From NCBI GenBank assembly GCA_022829145.1, contig CM040758.1, positions 8,478,128 to 8,542,127 of the forward strand: a DNA stretch of 64,000 bases. The letters are read 5' to 3'. Source of the DNA: Albula goreensis (Eukaryota; Chordata; Actinopteri; Albuliformes; Albulidae). The first letter of the stretch is position 1, and every line of letters begins with the position of its first letter. A program made the translations under genes and the position numbers. This document shows positions 52,301-63,896 of the stretch, piece after piece. The notes beneath the pieces are model-generated. The model was not told where the DNA came from. It saw only the letters and a list, made by a program, of their open reading frames with translations, and did no database searches.

Positions 52301-55300
52301 TATACTTGTTTTAAACTATAAAGCTTTAAAAAAGTGTCCATTGACTTAATATTGGTGTAGCTAACACTGAGCATGCTAAAAAGCTACCGTTAGTTATACG
52401 AAGCAACAGTTATCACATGTACCTTTTAATTTAACTTATACCACTTCGTGACTAGTAGTCGTAATTATTACTTTCCGATAATTTTAAGGTGGTTGACAAA
52501 GTTATCCAAAGAATACAGCATGCTTGCCATTTGGCTACCTTACCAGACTTGACATTATGAAATAACTTTAAAGCTTGCTAGATATAATGACACTGCGATG
52601 CTGTACAGGTATAATGATCTGAAATTACTAACTCAGGTTTTGAACAGAAAGTTCTGCTGTTCTTTGACTGCTTCTACTACTCCTGCTGATACTACTTCAG
52701 TGCTTACTGTACCTACTAAAAGTTTTAATATACTGATTATGAGTATATTAGTATATTAAAACTTCTAGTCGGTAGCCTACAGTTTCAAACACACTCTTCA
52801 CACCTTTTTCCTGGTGTAAAGCTTTCTCCCTTTTTACATGGTTGAGGAATACTTATAAAATTCACTCAGTGTGTTTTGTCCTGTGCTTTAAAATTCTCTC
52901 TAGAAAATTTCCACTGTGAAAGATTCTCTTTGACAACCTGTTTTTAAATGTGCTCTATATACAGTGGGTTAATAAAGGTGCAGACCCAATATTTTGTTCA
53001 GCATTTCCCCATGTTAAAAGCCTAATTTAAAATGGATTCAATTTGTTTTTATGACATTTTCATGTATATTTCAGTTTTTAGTTTTAAAAAAGTTAGAACA
53101 TTTTAGAAACATGTTTGTACTTGTCGTTTTGGGGTATTATATGTTGAAGGCAAAAAATAAAATCAATCAATTTTAGATATGGACTGCTGACTTGGAAAAC
53201 AATGTACATAGGTTATAATACTACTATAACAGATACCAATAATTACAATAATGAGAGTCTTTGTCTTATTATTAAAGTCTTAATTATGTGTTTGATATGT
53301 GTAACAGATGTACTGCAAACCCAAAGTTTCCCCAGCCCATAGCTTTAAGATGTTACCTGAGAAGGGAACCACATCAGTGTTTCTGAGTCATTGTATGTGA
53401 ACATTCCAGAGTCTGGGGACCGAAGCTCCTCAAAGAGGTGCAGGAAGAAATCACGTTGGTTGACAAAGCTCTCCTTCAAGTCATCAACAAAGTGTACCTG
53501 AAAATACAATTTGTATTTTCACAATAATGTATTTAATTAGTTCTTTAAAAAAATAAAAGTATGTAATAAGAGTATGAAAATGACTTAATGGGAATTGTAA
53601 TTCAATTATCACTGAGCCAATCCCTTTTTATAAGGGTTTACAATCAGAAAAAAACAGTGATCAGATTTTTCCCTCACGATGAGCTGTTTCTTGAAGTCTT
53701 CGTGATCAACAAGGCTAAGCTTGCGAAAGGTGTCCTCAATCAGTGCATTGCGCTTCACTTTGAGGTGGAACTGAGGGCTGGGGGGCAGATCGAGTGGCCA
53801 TTCAGAAGGCAGCAATCCAAAAAACTTGCTCTGCGCTTCAAATGCAAGTGTATTCTGAAATAGAAAAACAGTTCTGAGTTTTTAAGAAATGGCAATCAAA
53901 CAGCAGGGGGACTGACATCAAATCACTACCAAGTCTGTAGATACATCATCAAGGTCAGGTGATTTTTCACCTGTGATATTGCATGAAAGGTCTAAGACAG
54001 GTGCATAAGAAACACTTGAATGGATGGATGGAAGGACAACTTTCACATGGTTTTCCTGAACTTTTATAAGGACGTTGGCTTGCAAATGTGGCCTCCATGC
54101 TTTAGGGAGACTAGGTCAATATCAGTTTGCCAGTAAAATGTCTTGCAGAATATGTAATTACATCATTAAACAAAATGTAAATGATTCCATTCCTTAGTAA
54201 CGTGATGGTTTACTTCTGCATACTCTGATCTGACTATGGCTGTATTCAACTGTTTTAACACAAATAACAGATAGGATGGGACTGAAAACAATAGTGATAT
54301 TGTTTACGTAGAGTATTACATAGAGTGTAAATATCCACAAAGAAACCCACCTTTGTTATGGCCGACTCATAGTTAAACACAACGATCTTACTCTGCAAAT
54401 TCAGAAGGAATGGAAAATTGCAAAAGATGGCTGGAAATTCCTGGTCCTAAAGGAAACAAAAAACAGTCCTTTAAGCACATCTAATGTAAGCAGCATTGAC
54501 ATGGCTGTGGCACGTGTTAGAGCATATATTTTAGATAACGTTTTGCATTTGCATCAGTCTTTATTTGTTTTTTATATAGAAAATAAAATATTATTTTCTT
54601 ACCGGCATTTGTTTTGATTTCCACCACAGGTCTGCGTCCATCATCAAAAAGGGGGAGGGGCAAATCTCGTTGATGTAGAAATCCTCCACAGGGATTTTCT
54701 TTTCAATGCTCTGTTTGCCTGAGAAATATAAAGCAAACAAAGATTCTAAACACTATAAACAGTTAGATCTGCTTTATTTTTAACATTTAAAATTTTGATT
54801 GCTGGCAAACTCGTGAACCAGCTCATAAAAAGCAAGCTAAACATCATTGGTAAATACAGTCTGAACATTTTCAGACCAAGGCATGTCATTCCACAGAAAA
54901 TTGAATTTTTGCTAAAAAAGTTTGAACTTTTAGAAAATTTCTCGGTAGCTACTTTACTTAAGCATTCAATATGTGCAAAACTGTTTCACTGGTGCAAAAA
55001 GACTAACAGAGCATTCCATTGAATAATTAACACATCATGTTATCAGAATGATAAGTATGAAAAGATGTAATGTGTAGTGAGTCAGCTAACTATAAATCTT
55101 TGAAAGACTAAAGAAAAATACTACAATGTGATATAGAGTTTTGTTTAAAAAGGGATGTGGAACTGAATAAAGGGTGATGATTTAGGAAACACAGACTTTG
55201 TGCAGGTGCTTTAGAATCTGGAGCAAGTCCTTCGCATTGCCATCGTAGATCCTCAGAAGCCCCGCCTTCAGCATAAATGACAGAGCGTTTTTCCACACAT

Positions 55301-58300
55301 GGACATGAGTCTTCATTGACTGCGTCTCCAAAGAGGACCACTGCTTTTCTGTCAAACACAAAACACATTTGTGAGATTTACTGTAAATTAGCATTAAATA
55401 CAACACATGTGGACATCTACTGTATCCAAATTTTCTTCATATCAAACTTTTCAATTGCATTAGGAAGCCCTTTAAACTATTACAAGGTATGGACAAACAG
55501 ACTTTAACAGTTAAAATCAGATCCATAACGAAACATCCTGTCCTTACTCAGTGACTGGGTGGACACATCACTGAGTTGCTCGATGGCTCTCGCCAATGGA
55601 AGGACGAGGCTGAGGACGTTCTGGTCTTCATGAAACAGGTGACATTCTGGTAGGATCAGGAAGATGTCCACAGACTTCATGAACTTGGATGCAAAAAGAA
55701 GTGTTCCTGTCAGAGGACCCATGGGAATCTGCATTGAACCAGAAGACAATGGATTTTATGGACTTTCAAACAAATATTTTTACAGCCAGCATCAAGAATG
55801 AAATTAGCTTACGTTTGGTTACAAACGTACCACATTGGCAATCCATGGTATCTCCTTAAGTTTGCTGAAAGTCTCTCGGACTGTGGTCATGTTGACAGCA
55901 GTAGAATTCACTACAGGGGTTTGACTGAACACAGGACACACCATTAAAAATTCTCTGAACAGCCAGGCCGAATTAGATTTACAGTATCATTCATGGGAAA
56001 ACAAACATACCTGCTTTGAATAAAACTGGCAACCAGACTTGCATTTGAGGAAAATATGGAGGTAATTTCCCTAAAGGGGCAAAGTATCCAGAAATTAATT
56101 TCAATTAAAATTTCAAACCTACTGAGAATAAAAGTTTGCATGATGGACTACACACGTCAGTATAATTTCCTCAAAATGTATGACTTTTACCCTTTATTTT
56201 GAGGTTCAGTACAGAAATATTTCAAGAATAAGGAAGAAAATGTAGAACCTTTCAGCATCTTTGCTGCTGGCTCTCAGTGACAGCCATTTTTGCAGTTTGT
56301 CTTCATCGATTTTACAGATTTGGTCCTTTGCTTCAAATCTCTACAGGGATATAAAAGTAATTTTTAAACATTTTAAAGACACTGTTAAATGCGGAAATGA
56401 ATACATAGTTGAGAGTAAGAAGGCCTGGATCAACATTTTGCCTGACAGTTCACTTGCAGATATATGCAAGTCAGTGTCGAAAATGAAAGACAGAGGTCAG
56501 TTGATCATATGGTTTAATATCTAAGTTTAAGGAAAATAATCAAATTAATGTCTATAGATGTTGAATAAATGAATTAGTTTAGCTGATTCAGGGTAGCTCG
56601 GTGACCTGACTTGGTAGGTAGAATAGAATATCACCTCTGGTGGAACAAAGTGGAGGAAGTTTGAATTGTACCCACAGGATATCTTCATGTCTGGGATTGA
56701 AATATAAAGTTTTTAACAAAATAGTACACAGAACATTAAAATAGAGAAGTAATTAAAATGCGACAAGTCCATACAGATTGTTTGACATTTCAGAATATAA
56801 TACAAATTAGCAGTGCAAGTACATTTGATTGTGCACTAGAGCAGGTGTAGTGATTTTACCATTGAAAGAAATTTTAAATAAATTAGGGTTACTTTTTCAC
56901 TAATCAGTGTTTGTCTCTCAGTGTGTAATAGGGTGTGTGTATGTACTGTGTATGTACTGCCAATGGTCTGCTGGTTCTCACTGTATGCAGTAAGGGGTGC
57001 AGTTCTCCAGGTGTCCTGCACAGGTGTGGGCTGCAGGCTGTTCTCTGTGGAGCCCTGCCCCAGTTGACCCTTGACCCCGCTCCCAAAGGCCAGCAGCACT
57101 CCAGAGGATGTCAGGACCAGAGTGTGGTGGCTGTGAAGAACACAATGACAAACTCTCACTTTGAAAGGTGGACTGCTCCACAATAGAAAAATAAGATGCT
57201 GGAGACCATTAGGAAGTCCTACCTGCCACATGCTATCTGTGAGGCCGGCCCCTCTATGTTCTCTACCCTCCTGGGTCCGAGCTCATTGGCTGTGGAGTTG
57301 TGTCCCAGCTGGCCGAGTGTCCCCTCCCCAAAGGTGAACACGCCCCCCTCCTGTGGGCCAGAAGAAGGAGAGATGACTGTGCAGAAGGAGTGCTGCAGTT
57401 CTACTTCAGAAAACAGCAGTATGACTCAAAAACTGATTCTACCTGAGCCAGAACAGCAGTGTGAGCCTCTCCACAGCTTATGTAGGACACACCCAGGGAT
57501 CTGAGAGCAGGCACTTCACGCACATTGAACCGGCCTGTCAATGAACACAAGTCCAGTTATTAAATATATTACAAATAATAAACAGTCTTTATATCAAAAT
57601 TATGTGGATTATTACTGACAGTGGTGACATGGGACATCTTTTTTTCACTGGCCTCTATTGCCATGATATTAAAAGTACTGAGAAGGATATGAACAGAACG
57701 GAGCAGGTTATGAACAGTACTGAGATGGTTATGAGCAGGACTTAGACGGTTATGAGCAGTGGGGTGGAGCAGACACCTCTCTCATCTATGCGGTTGAGTC
57801 CCAGCTGCCCCACAGCATTAGCGCCACAGCAGTACACCAGCCCAGAGAGGGAGAGGAACAGGCTGTGTGCCCCCCCAGCACTGATCTGAGTCACTGGGAC
57901 TCCATGGAGAGACAGGAGTGGATGGGGTGTGGGCTGGATGGACACTTCCTTCCCCAGGCCTAGCTGCCCATGGGAGTTCTGACCCCAGCTGAAAACCTCA
58001 CCCCCTACAGGATACAAACACAATTACAGTCTTTTTCAATTTGAATAAATCAATTGAACAATAGTCAGCCAGTGACATAAAAGAGGACATGTACTTATAT
58101 GTTCTCTTGCAAAATGTTGATCACAGTAAAGCTATTGCTAACCTGTATACATATTTAGTCTATCTGGTGGTAGTAGGTGGAACTCAGGCACAAGGATGCC
58201 TTACCTGCAGTGAGAGCCAGTGAATGAACATTCCCACAGGAAACTTGGAATATTGGGATGAGTATGGGTATTGGTATCACCACCTTCCTAAATTACACAC

Positions 58301-60010
58301 CATGCATACACAACTGTGAAATACTGTTCATTTAACAATGATTCAACATGGACACATATACAAAGTAGAAATTATTATTACTATTATTATATTATAAGTA
58401 GTAGTAGTAATATTGTTGTTATTATTATTATTATTATTATGCTACCATTATTATTAGAGTTTTTATCACTGTCATTTTGTCAGTTTATTTGACTTCCTAC
58501 CTGACTGAAAGTAAGAGTCAAGTGTACTGTAGAACAAGCAGTAGTGACAATATTTAACAGTTTTGTATTGCCTGCTTGGACCAACTTCAGAATGACATTA
58601 TTCTCAGAGAAAGTACAATTTAGTGTCTTATCAAGACTATCAGTACCTTACTGCTATGAATACTTCACAGCATCCGTATGCTGCTTATTGTGGTTGTGAA
58701 CTTGCCTTGGTTTCAGGTTCTTTAACTGGCAGGCGCCAATCCCCAGCTGTCCCTCCTCACCTTTGCCCCAGGAATACACCTGTCCTGACTTACAGAGCGC
58801 CAAACAGTGATCCTGCCCGCAGGCGATGGCTGTCACTCCACCCAGGCCCTCCACCTCTGCTACAGTGAGATCAAACACAGCCTTTCACTCAGTGCGCACT
58901 TCTGTCCTTCAATGCCAGGAGCTCAGTCTTTCACTCATTACACATTCATCACCTCCATTATGCCGCACTGTTGTCTTTTACGGTACCTCAACACATTCAT
59001 TAAAATGTTATGTTACTGAATGATATATACACAATGTCACGTTTGAGTGTCTGTCGCCACAAATCCAAATAATCATGGATTTTTGGTTTAATCTGAAGCT
59101 TTTGAGTACTATCTTGAATGTGTTAAACTAAAACTGATAAAGTCGTAAGTCAAGTTAGTTATAGTTATATGTTATGTATTGTCATGCAAGTCGCAGATTA
59201 AATTTAAATTCCAAAGCTCCGCCCTTTTAGGTGGTTTAATGTTTACATAAATATTATCAAACCAAAACCAAATGCATGTGCTAAAATAAGACAGAAATAT
59301 CCACTGATAAACAGCACCCAAGCAAAGTCTTAATACATCGCACCTATGCAAGCGTCTTTGGACCATGTAATTAGTAAATGTAAATTGCAATCATCATTCA
59401 AGACAGTTCCGGTTCTTCAGCTGCCACGTAAAACAAGCAGCTGATCGCTAGTTGAGATACTTCAACACCGGAGAAACGAAACTGAAACACTGAATATGAC
59501 TGTACCGCAACGATGCACTATTATAACAGGTTGATGGTAGTGAACATGATGAACATTCAAAAAGTAGAATTTATGGTTTCAAACCATTGTGTATTTTTAT
59601 TCTTTGAGAAGAACCGCTCATCGTTACAAAAATGTTACAAAAAGCCAATTAAATTAATTAGTGACAATTACATGTTCATCAGCACTCAAGACCAGACCAA
59701 AATATGACAATATTTTTTGTGACAATGTACAATATAAAACTATTATGAATACAGATTATTATTATTATGTTTTTCTTACCCAGTAACCTTGTTTCTCTGC
59801 TCTTCTGTCTACCAAGCTGTCCCTTTGAATTACGTCCGCATGACAAAACTTTACCGTTTGAGGTCAGAAATAGCGTGTGTTGTTCACCACACGCTATTTG
59901 CAAATTTTACCAGGGGAGAAATCTCCGTTTCGGGGTACCAGAACAACATTTTCATGCTGTCCAAGTGTCACCCCAAGTTGCTCACTCGATCCGTCCCCCC
60001 AGAAATACAT
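49315..60010 (-). CDS. HERC-B: HERC5/6-like ligase with broken frame
   Basis: A second 23-exon small-HERC gene on minus, with exon phases like HERC-A and the same 3' end (TCHTLFILP...HNRGFWKD). It should encode about 1010 residues, RCC1-like propeller then HECT, next to PPM1K as HERC6 is in mammals. Two clear indels break it: exon 1 is 231 instead of 232 nt, giving TAG at 59894-59896 after 38 residues; exon 18 lacks one base near 51528, giving TGA at 51441-51443. Exon 14 is one base short unless exon 13 uses a donor four bases downstream. The predicted role is interferon-induced ubiquitin or ISG15 ligase. It could be a pseudogene, a null allele, or intact with assembly errors. Confidence 0.88.
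51950..52425 (+). repeat. Two diverged direct repeat copies in HERC-B intron 17
   Basis: Copies near 51950-52140 and 52225-52420 share TAGACATACCAAAYTTGG, AAAGCTTTAAAAAA and CCATTGACTTAAYATTGGTG. They are probably two old insertions of the same dispersed element, not part of the gene. Confidence 0.6.
52958..53175. mobile_element. Probable degraded MITE (TACAGTGGGT end)
   Basis: The left end ATATACAGTGGGTTAATAAA followed by GGTGCAGACCCAATATTTTG resembles a fish DNA-element family that begins TACAGTGGGT and has a CAGACCC motif. The right end is not clear. It lies in HERC-B intron 17. Confidence 0.4.
54351..56340 (-). other. HERC-B linker exons 9-15
   Basis: Exons on minus: 56249-56340, 56011-56070, 55831-55924, 55548-55728, 55197-55348, 54603-54718, 54351-54446. 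Exons 9-12 keep frame and show where HERC-A is damaged. Exon 12 encodes [20 protein letters not shown]. Exon 14 (116 nt) opens two bases into a codon while exon 13 (152 nt) ends on a codon boundary; extending exon 13 to 55193 at a weak donor would restore phase and read KVCKQSIEKK, similar to the HERC3 KVNLK position. Confidence 0.82.
58371..58456. repeat. (ATT)n microsatellite
   Basis: ATT/TTA trinucleotides with a short GTA interruption in HERC-B intron 2. Confidence 0.9.
59473..59488 (+). promoter_or_regulatory. Perfect ISRE in HERC-B intron 1
   Basis: GAAACGAAACTGAAAC includes GAAACTGAAAC, matching the ISRE core GAAANNGAAAC, with a third GAAA half-site just before. The same place in HERC-A intron 1 has a one-mismatch version. 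It lies about 520 bases downstream of the HERC-B start codon. Interferon response is an inference. Confidence 0.65.
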
Positions 60011-61055
60011 CCCGTTGTGTCAGTGAACCACTGAGCATCAAGCGCAAACAGCTATTGAAATGTCGAGATCAAGAGAACTGCTGTCAGTCTGGTGGATAGC
60101 AGTATTGATGTATTAACGACAGATATGCTGTCAGCAGCAGTAACATTTGACAGAAACTGGGGATGCGATTTATACTTGTGACGAACGAATACGTCAGTTA
60201 TTGTTTACCAGTGGGCGAGGGTCACTTCCCAGCTGAAAAGCCTGTACTTTCACTTCACTAGCAACGAAACTTTGGATTGTACAGTAAAACATTCCAAGTA
60301 CCATTGCCCATCTAGCAACAGTGCTGTTTTTCCTCTGGTCTGATAAAAGACTTCTCTGATTGGCTGTTTGCTCGACAGAGCACCTCGGTGTATACAAGTA
60401 CACCTCTAGAAACAGCTATATGTGATGAAATATAGTATCATTTCCCTACATTTAATTATATCATGTAGTATAACAGAAAGAGCATCAATGATGAGGCAAT
60501 TTTTTGTTTATTTTTTACAGTTTTTCTAAATTGAGCCGATTCTCAGTTGACTGGAGACAGTTCAGGCACCTACTCACCCGGTGTGAAACTATTTAGGGAT
60601 AGCCAGTTGTTAAATATTGTAATATATTCTTAGTTAAGCTAAATATTACTGGTTGGGAAAGCAAATGGTAAATGTGGGGTCCTTTGCTTTTTATGACAAT
60701 GACTGAAAATATTGCTAATATTTTTCTGCAACTGAAAATCAACCAGCAAACAAATAATTTTAGAGCAGCACTGGGGAATATAACTGCTGGATTCCCATTT
60801 AGTTAAGTATTTAGAAAGCATGTTAAGATGAGACTTTTTACCAAACAGTATTCATTATTCTATAGCAGTCATTTCACAGCGAACATCCCAGACATATCCC
60901 TAGTTATCATGTTTCTCATGAAAAATAGTATGGGGGATAAGTGTCAAAACATTGGACTAGCAAAGCACCCAGGAAACTGGATACATTTGGGTAGTGTTGG
61001 GACTCTAGGAACCATAAAATCCAAGTCAGTTTGCGAGTATATTGTGAGGAATATT
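60011..61055. promoter_or_regulatory. HERC-B upstream region
   Basis: No coding exon seen. ACTTTCACTTC at 60246-60256 reads GAAGTGAAAGT on the minus strand, an IRF/PRDI-like element about 240 bases before the HERC-B ATG. A block at about 60137-60165 matches the HERC-A promoter region, but its GAAACTG is followed by GGG rather than AAG, so the ISRE there is lost. The rest is AT-rich and unassigned. Confidence 0.5.
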
Positions 61056-61240
61056 GTCAGCTGCCATACCAGCCTGAATCCTTTAGTGTTTAGTAGGTAA
61101 GCAGGGATGGGCTTGGTTTGTACTTGGACTTGAGATCCAGAGAAACTAGGTTCCTGCTATAAAGTCCAGTAGGGGGCTCTCTTCCTCTGGACCTTACTCA
61201 TATACAACCTAGTGATGGAGGTGGACATTGTCCCATGCCA
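61056..61240 (+). mobile_element. 5S rRNA-derived SINE
   Basis: GCTGCCATACCAGCCTGAAT matches the start of 5S rRNA, and TAAGCAGGGATGGGCTTGG with GTACTTGGACTTGAGA matches its internal promoter and following part. It continues with a body (CCAGTAGGGGGCTCTCTTCC, TCTGGACC, TAGTGATGGAGGTGGACA) known from fish 5S-headed SINEs, so it is a retroposon and not a 5S gene. It lies between HERC-B and PPM1K. Confidence 0.8.
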
Positions 61241-62087
61241 TCTCAAACTGGACACCACTGAGCCCTCCAGATGTCCTCATAGGAGAGGTATCAATGAGAG
61301 AATCAAATGACATACTGTTGAGAGAGTTTTATATGTGTATTAATTTATTTAAATGTATTCATTTCATTAGTCTTACAATTTGGCAGATTTGTATATTTTG
61401 CTTATTTTTGGAAAGAGTGTTGTTTGATTAATGTGGTTTTTAATATGGTATACGAATTTTAAAATGATTTTAAATATGTTAGGTAGGTCTGCAACACTTC
61501 AAAATCGGGTAGCCTAACTGACATGCAGGGCTTACAATTCACGACTACACAATACATGTTTAGCTTCTTCAGAGCTCGCAACAACACATAAAATATTACA
61601 TGATGACATGAGTACAATTGCTAAAATTCTAACTTTCATCCTAAATTTCGGATGTTTACTTTTGCATGGGTTTTTGCTGATGCCAAACTGGGTGCTAGAT
61701 CTAGCACAGTTTCTTAAAGGGGTATGTTTAACTTAAATTCACGGATTTAGCTCTGAATGGCCCTCGCTGGTGTCAATAAACTAGCTTGCTGAAGGGACTG
61801 CCAATGAAGAGACCTGTGCCAGTAGGGCTGCCAAACCCATTTCTGGTTGACAATTCACGCGAAACAATGCTGACAACCAATTGGTTACCGTATATTTTTT
61901 CCTTTTGTGATTGGTCAGTCTGAACGTCATTCACAAACACCCATCGGTGGCGATAGTGTTGTTACAAACAGAACGTCAAGTGTAGTTTGTCAGGCCTGTT
62001 ATGAGATATTTCATGTTAGTGAGTTGAAAATGAGTGCAGTATAGCTGGCAGTAAGGTGATCTTCAAACCTGTTGGAGTTAAATACAG
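61241..62087 (+). promoter_or_regulatory. PPM1K: Candidate PPM1K promoter and noncoding exon 1
   Basis: A good donor (AATACAG then GTAGGG) at 62088 would end a noncoding first exon, since the first coding exon begins after an acceptor at 63455. The exon start is not determined. Upstream sequence has CCAAT-type motifs near 61877 and moderate GC. This is inferred from gene structure only. Confidence 0.35.
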
Positions 62088-63455
62088 GTAGGGATGTCGT
62101 ATTGAAAATTCGCAGTGTTGGTGTATTGTGTTTTGTGAAAGTTTAATGATCCGATACATGCATGCAGTCATGGTATATTGCTAACTTCGCTAACGTTAGA
62201 TAACTTCGTCAGCCGCTTGCCAGCTGATTGCACGTCAACAGCTAACCTAAGCGAAACATACATAAGCCAACAGGATCCTCTTATCATGTGGAGTTAGCTG
62301 GATAAACCGCATTAAATGGCTCCCAACAAGCTACTGCCTGGAGGTGCTAAGTTGCTTACAAAACAACTGTATCATAGTAACTTCAATCAAATGTTGAAAA
62401 TCCAGTAGTATTGTTGTCACAGCCTGAACTTTGGCAGTGGTGCAGTTGCATTTTTGGGCATTGAGCAATACATTGAATGACAATCGTCTGTCGACTCTGC
62501 ACCCTGAAAGTCCCGCCCGATTGAGCGTGTTTTGGGTGTGGTCTCCCATTTAATCGTGATGAGAACACATACACTGTATTACGTGATCATATGTAAACAC
62601 AACTTAACATTTTTAAAGTACATATTTGTTTTTACTTTTTGCAGTTGGTACTGTCGGTGCCTAACTCCTCGCAACTTTAATAGGTCGAAAGCTTCATTGA
62701 CACCAGCGGGCTCAGGCACTCGAATTGGGCTGTAGTAGAAGGCATTTTACCTGAAAAAGTAGCATCACCACAAAGTTATGTTTCAAATGCATAAATGTAG
62801 TCAGACAGTGTATTGAAAATGTAACTGATTTAATGCAAGTGATGGGCAGAAGCTGTGGGAAACAGTGTAGCTGGGTGGGTAACAACATAGCAGAATGATT
62901 CAGAAGCTAGATCCATTCCCCGGTAGGGAATTCTTTTGAACCTTCCAGCTTCAGTCAAATATCCAGCTGTATTAATGGATAGTGCGTAGAAATGTTAACT
63001 GGGTTACTCTGGATAAGGGCATCTGCTTATTGTAAATGTAGAATGAAATAATTGCTGTCTTTTTGCTGGATGGGGTGAACCTGTACAGACTGGTACAGGT
63101 GTACAATACACATTTTTGTTATAACATGCTGTAAAATAACTGTTTTTGTAGGGATCGGACTGAATATATTGTGTTACGTCTGTTAACAATGTAATTTGAG
63201 AGCTTAATGGGGGTTATAGTTGTGTGACAGAAAGCCGTACAGTAGCAGATACATCTGTTAAATCTTCTGCTCTCAAAACTTAACTTGCAAACTTCATTTG
63301 GGAACATGTGATGCTCCACCAGTTAAACATGGTCATTTCAGTGTGTACTTGTTATTGATTGGTGGGGTGTCACATGCTCCCAAGTGAAGACCACTGAGAG
63401 AGCGGATATTACTGTACTGAAATAGAGTCCGTCTCTTCCTTTTTCTGTGCTGCAG
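62088..63455 (+). other. Probable PPM1K intron 1
   Basis: No exon recognised. It includes a SINE tail near 62994-63046 (TACTCTGGATAAGGGCATCT, then GCTTATTGTAAATGTAG). It ends at a clean acceptor CTGCAG at 63450-63455. Confidence 0.45.
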
Positions 63456-63462
63456 GTGAGGT

Positions 63463-63896
63463 ATGTCCGCAGCTGCTGCCGCTATCTTGGGCAGGTTCGT
63501 CGCGTGTCACGTTCGTACCCGAGCTGCGCTGACTGCCAGGGCGCTGAAGCATAAGCCCCGCCTACCCCTCTGTGGTCCTCCCTCCAGATTCAGCAGCTCC
63601 AGGTTCGACCCTGACGGCAGCGGCCAGCCCACCACTTGGGACGCCTTCGGGATCTGGGACGATCGAATCGACGAACCCATCATGCTCCCACCCAGCATCA
63701 AGTACGGCACGCCCATCCCCAAAGTCAGCTTGGCACGGGTGGGTGGGGCCTCGCTCCTGGGCCGGCGCAAGGAAAATGAGGACCGCCTGCAGGCGTGTCA
63801 GATCACAGACGCGGTACTCTACTTTGCTGTGTTCGACGGGCATGGCGGGCCTCAAGCCGCTGATTTCTGCCATAAACACATGAAGACCTTCATCAA
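63463..63896 (+). CDS. PPM1K: PPM1K first coding exon (partial gene)
   Basis: PPM1K is the mitochondrial matrix PP2C phosphatase that dephosphorylates the branched-chain ketoacid dehydrogenase complex. This exon runs from ATG 63463 to a donor (AA then GTAGGT) after 63896, about 144 residues in phase 2; the rest lies to the right. The N-terminus ([20 protein letters not shown]) is rich in Arg and Ala without acids, like a mitochondrial presequence. Then come [49 protein letters not shown] and the PP2C metal-binding motif FDGHGG at about residues 124-129. All match human PPM1K. The 5' UTR part of the exon starts at 63456. Confidence 0.94.

Larger units (their letters stand above)
49315..53854 (-). 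other. HERC-B HECT-domain exons 16-23
   Basis: Exons on minus: 53678-53854, 53357-53497, 51398-51560, 50903-50969, 50651-50721, 50353-50536, 49989-50091, 49315-49526. Motifs: [73 protein letters not shown]. The predicted catalytic cysteine codon is 49414-49416. Exon 18 has the one-base loss at the position of RYFLFGVLCGLA in HERC-A. Other exons are open and in phase. Confidence 0.86.
56635..60010 (-). other. HERC-B RCC1-like exons 1-8
   Basis: Exons on minus: 59780-60010, 58706-58859, 58205-58287, 57777-58004, 57443-57534, 57223-57350, 56982-57130, 56635-56690. Seven of the eight have exactly the HERC-A lengths; exon 1 is one base short. Motifs: [20 protein letters not shown] (both after the frame break), [74 protein letters not shown]. 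Exon 2 uses the same GC donor as HERC-A. Confidence 0.86.

Noticed and set aside
61056-61170. Possible functional 5S rRNA gene
   Set aside because: Several internal positions differ from 5S rRNA and the sequence continues into a SINE body, so it is a retroposon.
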